From Bacillota bacterium (GTDB lineage: Bacteria; Bacillota; Clostridia; Christensenellales; UMGS416), in contig JAEZSC010000060.1 of the NCBI GenBank assembly GCA_023422005.1, positions 1 through 47,446 of the forward strand: a stretch of 47,446 bases of DNA. The letters run 5' to 3'. The notes beneath the pieces were generated by a model. That model did no database searches and had not been told where the DNA came from. It was given only the letters and a program-made list of their open reading frames with translations. Below, piece after piece: positions 42,493 through 47,446 of this stretch. The position numbers and the translations under genes are program-made. Every line of letters starts with the position of its first letter. Within the stretch, counting starts at the first letter, position 1.

Positions 42493-42521
42493 TTGCATGG
42501 AAGAGGAATGATTTGTATAAT
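42493..42521 (+). promoter_or_regulatory. Promoter of ireB
   Basis: TTGCAT (42493-42498), 17 bases, TATAAT (42516-42521). The 166-base gap 42378-42543 also carries TTATTCACA (42426-42434) and TGTGGATGT (42441-42449), which resemble DnaA boxes in opposite orientation. No gene was seen in the gap. Confidence 0.7.
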
Positions 42522-42543
42522 ATAGGCAGGCGATGAGAGTGGG

Positions 42544-42828
42544 GTGGCTTTTGTGGGTTCCGATTTTGACAAGACCATGCAATTCAAAGCCGAGCGAGAT
42601 GAAGAGACCGTTCAGGACATACTCACCAGTGTATATGCCGCGCTCAAGGAGCGGGGCTATGACCCGATCAATCAGCTCGTGGGTTACATCCTGTCCGGTG
42701 ACCCTACCTATATCACCAGCCATAACAACGCCCGCTACCTGATCCGCCGGCTGGAACGTGACGAAATTCTGGAGGAGCTGGTGAGCTTCTACCTGAAGGC
42801 GCTGGACGAGAAGCGAGTGGGGAAGTAG
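42544..42828 (+). CDS. ireB: IreB family regulatory phosphoprotein
   Basis: The 94-residue IreB/UPF0297 (DUF965) protein is a substrate of the PASTA kinase IreK in Enterococcus and modulates cephalosporin resistance there. Family text includes KTMQF, VYAALKERGYDPINQLVGYILSGDPTYITSHNNARYLIRRLERDEILEELVSFYL. The start may be GTG 42544 or GTG 42553. The second gives a length closer to the family, and neither ribosome site is strong. It normally sits directly before ruvX, but here a reductase gene intervenes. Confidence 0.92.
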   Translation: MAFVGSDFDKTMQFKAERDEETVQDILTSVYAALKERGYDPINQLVGYILSGDPTYITSHNNARYLIRRLERDEILEELVSFYLKALDEKRVGK

Positions 42829-42832
42829 GCCT

Positions 42833-43777
42833 TTGGACGTTGTCAGCCTGGGCCGCACTGGCCTGAACGTCAGCAGGCTGTGCTACGGCACGTTGACCAT
42901 TAGCCCACTGCAGCGGGCCATGACAGCCCAGCAGGGCGCGAAACTGCTCATCCATGCCCGGGAAAAGGGCATTCTTTTTTTTGACACAGCAGAGCTCTAC
43001 GGCACCTACGCGCACCTGAACCTGCTGCTGCGCCAATACCCCGAGTGTGTGATCGCAACCAAATGCTACGCCTATGACACCGCCACGGCGGAGGCCAGCT
43101 TTGCCAAGGCAACGGCGGAGCTTGGGCGGGAATATGTGGACGTTTTCCTGCTGCACGAGCAGGAGAGCGAGCACACGATCCGCGGCCACCACGAGGCGTT
43201 GGAATACTTCCTGCGCCGCAAGGAGCAAGGGCTCATCGGGGCGGTGGGACTAAGCACCCACGCGGTGGCGGCGGCCAAGGCCGCGCTCAAATACCCGGAA
43301 GTGCAGGTTGTGCACCCGATGCTCAACCTGCGGGGCGTGGGCATACAGGGCGGTACGCGGGAGGACATGGAGGCCGCCGTGGCCGCGCTGCACGGCGCCG
43401 GCCGGGGCATCTATGCGATGAAAGCGTTGGGTGGCGGCCACCTGATCCCCGAGCGGCAGGCGGCTCTGCGCTACATTCTGAGCCTGGATACCGTGGACGC
43501 CGTGGCCGTGGGCATGCAGAGCCAGCAGGAGATCGACTACAACGTGGCGCTGTTTGAGGGCCGCGCGCCCGGCGAGGAGCTGGAGCAGGCGGTAGGCCGG
43601 ACCCCCAGGGCGCTGATGATACACGACTGGTGCCAAGGCTGCGGCCGGTGTGTGCAGCGGTGCCGCTCCCAGGCGCTGCGGTTGCACGAAGGCCGCGCCG
43701 TGGTGGATGGAAGCAAATGCACGCGCTGCGGATACTGCGCCGCCGTGTGCCCGGATTTCTGCATCAAGGTTTTATGA
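42833..43777 (+). CDS. Aldo/keto reductase fused to a 2[4Fe-4S] ferredoxin domain
   Basis: The 314-residue product starts at TTG 42833 after GGGGAAG. The barrel has Asp and Tyr in FFDTAELYG, Lys in IATKCYAY and His in FLLHEQE, a full catalytic set. The C-terminal 55 residues hold CQGCGRCVQRC and CTRCGYCAAVC, two four-cysteine cluster motifs. Electrons may thus pass from ferredoxin-type clusters to a carbonyl or other acceptor. It sits 4 bases after ireB, before the structured RNA and ruvX. Confidence 0.88.
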   Translation: MDVVSLGRTGLNVSRLCYGTLTISPLQRAMTAQQGAKLLIHAREKGILFFDTAELYGTYAHLNLLLRQYPECVIATKCYAYDTATAEASFAKATAELGREYVDVFLLHEQESEHTIRGHHEALEYFLRRKEQGLIGAVGLSTHAVAAAKAALKYPEVQVVHPMLNLRGVGIQGGTREDMEAAVAALHGAGRGIYAMKALGGGHLIPERQAALRYILSLDTVDAVAVGMQSQQEIDYNVALFEGRAPGEELEQAVGRTPRALMIHDWCQGCGRCVQRCRSQALRLHEGRAVVDGSKCTRCGYCAAVCPDFCIKVL

Positions 43778-43822
43778 GCAAACAGGTCTGGAACCCCTAA
43801 AATGTGAAGATATGCTGGCCCC

Positions 43823-44024
43823 GACGGCGGTTCATCCGACGGAGGGAAACAAAAGACAATAGCGGGGTAGGCAAAAGAACCCGCCAACAGGCGAGAATCA
43901 TTCCTTGAGTATATTGCATGAGTTGAAACTTAAGGCACCGACCGGCGACGGTTATCGGCGGTCGATTAAAGAAAGTCAATGACAAGTCGTCTAAATCGCA
44001 TACGATGCCACAGCATCGGATGCG
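43823..44024 (+). ncRNA. Structured RNA element, copy B (leader of ruvX)
   Basis: GACGGC (43823-43828) can pair with GTCGTC (43986-43991, one G-U) as the closing helix. Inside are CGG-TTCAT-CCG (43828-43838), GGAAAC, GCAAAAGAACCCGCC (43871-43885) with hairpin CGCC-AACA-GGCG (43882-43893), and CGACCGGCGA-CGGTTA-TCGGCGGTCG (43938-43963, one mismatch). The 21-base block identical to copy A is at 43979-43999. A final hairpin, TCGCAT..GATGC/GCATC..ATGCGA (43996-44025), keeps the shape of copy A's with different bases. The ruvX ribosome site AAGGAAGG follows at once. Confidence 0.7.
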
Positions 44025-44032
44025 AAAGGAAG

Positions 44033-44485
44033 GTGGACATACTGAGAATAATGGCATTGGACTACGGCGAAAAACGCATCGGCGTCGCCATGAGTGACCT
44101 GCTGTGCATCGGGGCCAACCCGGTGGAGACCTACAACCGTACGACGCTGGAGGCTGATCTGAACCACATTGCCGCGCTGTGCAAGCAGCACGGTGTAGAT
44201 CTGGTGGTGCTGGGCTGGCCTCGCAACATGAATGGCACCGAAGGCCCCCGCTGCGAGGCCACAGCGGCATTCGGGCGGGAGCTGGAAAAAGTTCTCACAT
44301 GCCCGATGGATATTTGTGACGAGCGGTTGACAACGATAACGGCAGAGCGTATCCTCATGGATGCGGACATGAGCCGCGAAAAGCGGCGAAAGGTCATAGA
44401 CAAAATGGCGGCAGTGGTCCTCTTGCAGGGATATCTGGACGCTAAAGCATATCTAAAAAGGAGGACATTACCATGGGCGACATGA
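44033..44485 (+). CDS. ruvX: Holliday junction resolvase-like RuvX (YqgF)
   Basis: RuvX/YqgF is an RNase H-fold nuclease linked to 16S rRNA 5'-end maturation and possibly to Holliday junctions. MALDYGEKRIGVAMSD, LGWPRNMNGTEG and DERLTTITAERIL are the signatures. The start is unclear. GTG 44033 overlaps the ribosome site AAGGAAGG. CTG 44042 has ideal spacing and matches the usual xRIxxLDYG start. ATG 44051 is too far. An ATG at 43979 in the RNA element is also in frame. The end overlaps yrzB by 13 bases. Confidence 0.9.
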   Translation: MDILRIMALDYGEKRIGVAMSDLLCIGANPVETYNRTTLEADLNHIAALCKQHGVDLVVLGWPRNMNGTEGPRCEATAAFGRELEKVLTCPMDICDERLTTITAERILMDADMSREKRRKVIDKMAAVVLLQGYLDAKAYLKRRTLPWAT

Positions 44486-44772
44486 ACATGGAAGACGATC
44501 GCATCATAGAGCTGGAAGATGAGGACGGTGCCAAGGAGCGTTTTCTCTATCTGGCCACCATCGACCACGAGGACAGGCAATTCGCGATCCTGACTCCCGA
44601 GGAGCCGGAGAACGAGGAAGAAGAGGCCATCGTGATCCTGGAGCTGCTCACGACCGAGGACAGCGACGACATCGATCTGGTCAGCGTGGAAGACGACGCC
44701 CTGGCCGACACGATCTTTGAGAAGTACACGAAGATGTGTGAAGAAGAGGATGAGGAAGAGGAAGACGAATAA
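44473..44772 (+). CDS. yrzB: DUF1292 family protein (YrzB)
   Basis: The 99-residue, very acidic protein contains RIIELEDEDGAKERFLYLATIDHEDRQFAIL and IVILELLTTEDSDDIDLVSVEDD, the DUF1292 core. The C-terminus is a run of Glu and Asp. It is found with ireB and ruvX in most Firmicutes. Its function is unknown. ATG 44473 follows AAAAGGAGGACATTACC inside the end of ruvX. The gene ends before a strong bidirectional terminator. Confidence 0.9.
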   Translation: MGDMNMEDDRIIELEDEDGAKERFLYLATIDHEDRQFAILTPEEPENEEEEAIVILELLTTEDSDDIDLVSVEDDALADTIFEKYTKMCEEEDEEEEDE

Positions 44773-44794
44773 TCCGTCTGTCCGGCTTGCAAAG

Positions 44795-44824
44795 AAAGGG
44801 AGCGACTCAGCGGTCGCTCCCTTT
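44795..44824. terminator. Bidirectional terminator
   Basis: AAAGGGAGCGAC pairs with GTCGCTCCCTTT (12 pairs, loop TCAGCG). A and T ends on the two strands serve yrzB and the convergent acetyltransferase. Confidence 0.85.
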
Positions 44825-44842
44825 ATGTATATCTGACAGCCT

Positions 44843-45373
44843 TTACGCCGGGAAATCCAGAACGTAGACCCTGTGCTCGTACGCCTTGCCTCTAAAAATC
44901 TCATCCTTTGTCTCCCCGCTGAAATGAAAACCAAGCTTTTCTGCCAGAGCAACGGAGCGCTCGTTGCGCGGATAGATGCAGGCATGGACCCGCTTTACCT
45001 TCATATCGTTTCGAGCGAACGCAAGGATTGCTTCCATGGCTTCCCTCATATAACCCTGACCCCAATAGTCAGGGTCGAGATCATAACCGGCTTCGCAGTG
45101 TCCCGCTTCTGTGTTCCAGCAATGGAATCCGCAGGTACCAATTTTGGCTCCGTCCTGTTTCCGGATCAAAATCCAGCGCTGCTGGCTCCTTGGCTCAGGC
45201 TGCATGTAGAAAGCGATCAACTCGTCCGCCTCCTCCAAGCTGCCGAGAGGCTCGGTGTCGAATAGATACTGATTTACACCATTGTTGGAGAATTGGCGCA
45301 GCATAAACTCTCTGTCCTGCGAAGATATGGTTTTCAGCATCAGTCTAGGGGTTTCAAGGTCTCTAAACAGCAT
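44843..45373 (-). CDS. GNAT family N-acetyltransferase (RimJ/RimL type)
   Basis: The 176-residue product has LETPRLMLKTISSQDREFMLRQFSN at the start, a CGFHCWNTEAGHCEAGYDLDPDYWGQGYMREAMEAIL core (acetyl-CoA loop GQGYMREA) and YPRNERSVALAEKLGFHFSGE. This is the RimJ/RimL fold used on protein N-termini or small molecules. The target is unknown. ATG 45373 follows GAGGGTGATGCT. The DNA is less GC-rich than rqcH upstream. Confidence 0.88.
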   Translation of the reverse strand: MLFRDLETPRLMLKTISSQDREFMLRQFSNNGVNQYLFDTEPLGSLEEADELIAFYMQPEPRSQQRWILIRKQDGAKIGTCGFHCWNTEAGHCEAGYDLDPDYWGQGYMREAMEAILAFARNDMKVKRVHACIYPRNERSVALAEKLGFHFSGETKDEIFRGKAYEHRVYVLDFPA

Positions 45374-45398
45374 AGCATCACCCTCATATCAATTGCAC

Positions 45399-47150
45399 TT
45401 ATTTCTTTTCCGCGATCTGCTTCAGCGCTTTGACGCGTTCCTCATCGGGCGTCACGACGATGGTGCGGTTGGTCAGATAGATCACGAAACCGGGACGCGA
45501 CCCATTGGGCTTTTTTACGTTTCGGCGCTGGGTATAATCCACCGGCACGCCGGAGGAGGCCCGGGCCTTGCTGTACCACGCTGCCAGCAGCGCGCCGTCA
45601 TTGAGGGCTGTGTCGCTCACCGCGCCGCCCACAGCGCGGATAATCACGTGGGACCCCGGAATCTCCTTGGTGTGCAGCCAGATGTCGTCGTTGCGGGCGA
45701 ACTTCATCGTCAGCGCGTCGTTCTGGGTGTTGTTGCGGCCTACATAGATGTCATAGCCGTCACCGCTGACATAGTGATGGGGCTGACCCGGCGCGCTCTT
45801 CTTGCGGGAGCGGGCGGCGGCATCCCGCAGGAAGCCTTCGCGTACCAGCTCCGCGCGGATCTCGTCCAGCTCGGCCTCGGCGGCGCTGAGCTCGATGTTG
45901 GTCAGCTGGCTTTCCAGATAGGCGATCTCCTCTCGGGTGGCCTCCATCTGCACCTTCAGGTTGTCCAGCGCCGACTTGGCCTTGTTGTAGCGCTTATAGT
46001 AGCGCTGGGCGTTGTCCGCGGCGCTCAAGGCCGGGTCCAGCTCCACGGTCAGCGTGCCGCCGTTCTCGTCATAATAATTGGGCACTTCCACAGCCGCGGC
46101 GCCGCGGGCCGCCAGGTGCAGGCTGGCCATCAGCAGCTCGCCTTTGAGGCGGTAGGTCTCCAGACCTTCGGACTGGGCAAAGCCCTCTGCTTGCTTTTCC
46201 AGCTTCTTGCGGGCGCGGTTGAGCGCCGTCGTCAGCACGGCCACCATGTTGGCGGAATTCTGGCGCAGGCGTTCCCTGGCGTCGCGGGCGGCATAGAAGG
46301 CCTCCACGGCTTCGGACATGCTGTCGTTGGGCACGCCGGTGCCGGCGCTGTCGGCGAAGGGCAGGAAATCGGATGCTTCGCCCCCCATCAACAACACGAC
46401 GGGGCGGAAGTCGTTGGCGCGGACGCGCTGCACCTGCTGCCACAGCCCGTCCAGCGCTGCTTGCCGGGCCTGCTCGCTGAGCTCTCCGAAGGCCACCGCC
46501 GGATCGCAGCCGCACAGACGCAGCATTTCCCGGGCCGTGGGTTGGGCCAGGCCGGCCAGGCCGTCGCACAGAGCCTGGAACATGGGTTTCTCCACGGCCA
46601 GTATGGTCGCAAGCTCCTCCCGCTCCATGACCAGCAGGTCGCGCTTGCCCTGGGAAGGCGGGCTCACGTAGGCCAGGCCGGGCAGCACCTCGCGCACACG
46701 GCTCTTCTCCTCGGTCACGCGCTTGATGCTGTCCAGGATGACATTCCGCTCGTCGGTGAGCACCAGGTTGCTGTGGCGGCCCATGATCTCGGCGTGCAGC
46801 GTGAGCTCGCCGGGCCGGCCCAGCTCGTCCAGCACACCGAAGGTGATGTCCAGCACGCGCTCCATGCCCGGCTGGCTTACGGATAACACCTTGCCGCCGA
46901 TCAGGTGTTTGCGCAGCAGCATGCAGAACATAGGCGCTTTGTCCGGGTTGGGCTTGTTGATACGGCTCAGGTGGGCCCGCGGATAGTTGGCCGTGGCGCT
47001 CAGCAGCAGCCGGTAATTCTGATATTGGTTGCGGATGATCAGGTGCAGTTCGTCCCGCTCGGGCTGGCTGACTTTCTCCACGCGGCCGCCGGTCAGCTTC
47101 TCGCGCAGCTCCGCCGCCACCGCCCGCAGCGCAATGCCGTCAAAGGGCAT
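45399..47150 (-). CDS. rqcH: Ribosome quality control protein RqcH (NFACT family)
   Basis: RqcH binds stalled 50S subunits and adds C-terminal alanine tails that mark chains for decay. The 583 residues start from ATG 47150 after GGAGGAAACTTGT. MPFDGIALRAVAAELREKL and AEIMGRHSNLVLTD belong to NFACT-N. Helix-rich middle coiled coils follow (about 290-440). NFACT-R then has YDIYVGRNNTQNDALTMKFARNDDIWLHTKEIPGSHVIIR. The family is also annotated FbpA/Rqc2 homologue. Confidence 0.95.
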   Translation of the reverse strand: MPFDGIALRAVAAELREKLTGGRVEKVSQPERDELHLIIRNQYQNYRLLLSATANYPRAHLSRINKPNPDKAPMFCMLLRKHLIGGKVLSVSQPGMERVLDITFGVLDELGRPGELTLHAEIMGRHSNLVLTDERNVILDSIKRVTEEKSRVREVLPGLAYVSPPSQGKRDLLVMEREELATILAVEKPMFQALCDGLAGLAQPTAREMLRLCGCDPAVAFGELSEQARQAALDGLWQQVQRVRANDFRPVVLLMGGEASDFLPFADSAGTGVPNDSMSEAVEAFYAARDARERLRQNSANMVAVLTTALNRARKKLEKQAEGFAQSEGLETYRLKGELLMASLHLAARGAAAVEVPNYYDENGGTLTVELDPALSAADNAQRYYKRYNKAKSALDNLKVQMEATREEIAYLESQLTNIELSAAEAELDEIRAELVREGFLRDAAARSRKKSAPGQPHHYVSGDGYDIYVGRNNTQNDALTMKFARNDDIWLHTKEIPGSHVIIRAVGGAVSDTALNDGALLAAWYSKARASSGVPVDYTQRRNVKKPNGSRPGFVIYLTNRTIVVTPDEERVKALKQIAEKK

Positions 47151-47192
47151 ACAAGTTTCCTCCGTCCTTGGAATACCTTCAAACAAGAGATA

Positions 47193-47221
47193 ATTATACA
47201 CGAAGCAGAAGCGGTACACAA
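47193..47221 (-). promoter_or_regulatory. Promoter of rqcH
   Basis: On the minus strand TTGTGT (47221-47216), 17 bases, TATAAT (47198-47193), about 40 bases before the ATG. Confidence 0.65.
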
Positions 47222-47301
47222 AACTTATACGATGCCGCACATACCAGCGTAGACGACCTCATAGGTATAAGCAGAAGCAACAATGAGGAGGTTGTGTAGG
47301 T

Positions 47302-47446
47302 ATGGCGCGCCGAGTGATGGGATGGGCGTTGGTACTCCTGATGGTGGTTTTCCTTGTCGCCGGGTGCAGCAGCAAGCCCAAGGATGCTGATGTGCAGACC
47401 AGCGTACAGCAGGCGGACACAGATGACACACAAACCAGCGCTGATG
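47302..47446 (+). CDS. Lipoprotein, N-terminal part only
   Basis: ATG 47302 opens a frame that runs off the right edge. The first 22 residues are a lipoprotein signal (ARRVMGWALVLLMVVFLVAGC), with Cys22 as the modified residue. A polar Gln/Thr/Asp-rich stretch follows. The ribosome site GAGGAGG is 11 bases upstream, rather far. The function is not visible. It diverges from rqcH. Confidence 0.6.
   Translation, partial: MARRVMGWALVLLMVVFLVAGCSSKPKDADVQTSVQQADTDDTQTSAD

Overview
The window is a GC-rich (by eye about 60%) stretch of a spore-forming Firmicute, most likely an anaerobic member of Clostridia. The evidence is a spoIIIA operon, the plsX-acpP-rnc-smc-ftsY and ylxM-ffh-rpsP-khpA-rimM-trmD blocks, darA-holB-ricT, ireB/ruvX/yrzB, an fhs gene, strong GGAGG ribosome sites, and many GTG/TTG starts. 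No rRNA, tRNA, CRISPR array or transposase was seen.

Layout. 1-353: tail of an MFS transporter. 468-6985: phospholipid/fatty-acid start (plsX, acpP), rnc, smc, ftsY. 7000-7842 (minus): a TIM-barrel gene that splits ftsY from ylxM. 8067-11901: signal recognition, ribosomal protein S16 and ribosome/tRNA maturation genes, with an unusual 305-base leader inside the operon. 12002-16032: lgt, a LiaF-like membrane protein, a patatin, a DivIVA-like coiled coil and a sugar isomerase-like gene. 16154-19758: spoIIIAA to spoIIIAF, with AF short and AG/AH absent. 20024-30435: accessory carbohydrate region (Gfo/Idh dehydrogenase, epimerase, aldo/keto reductase, ComEC-type hydrolase, two tandem GH172/DUF2961 enzymes, DUF4846 protein, glycerate kinase, AraC regulator, CheB-like protein). 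30463-33633 (minus): acetyltransferase, chemoreceptor and CheW. 33749-34569: divergent pair of HTH repressors around three matching operators. 34629-42377: acetyltransferases, darA-holB-ricT, an unknown protein and fhs. 42544-44772: ireB, a ferredoxin-fused aldo/keto reductase, ruvX, yrzB. 44843-47150 (minus): acetyltransferase and rqcH. 47302-end: start of a lipoprotein.

Most notable signals. (i) Two copies of one structured RNA-like element lie directly before khpA (10158-10411) and ruvX (43823-44024). They share a 21-base identical block, the same order of short conserved blocks, a closing helix, and flanking hairpins whose stems differ in sequence but keep pairing. I do not recognise the family. 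(ii) A compact divergent repressor switch at 34010-34173 has three GTGA-N7-TCAC operators, two of them lying exactly in the 17-base spacers of opposing promoters. (iii) The spoIIIA operon is shortened but keeps a good SigE-type promoter. (iv) There is a recent tandem duplication of a GH172-family gene.

All calls come from reading the sequence and from memory of protein families. No database search or folding program was run.
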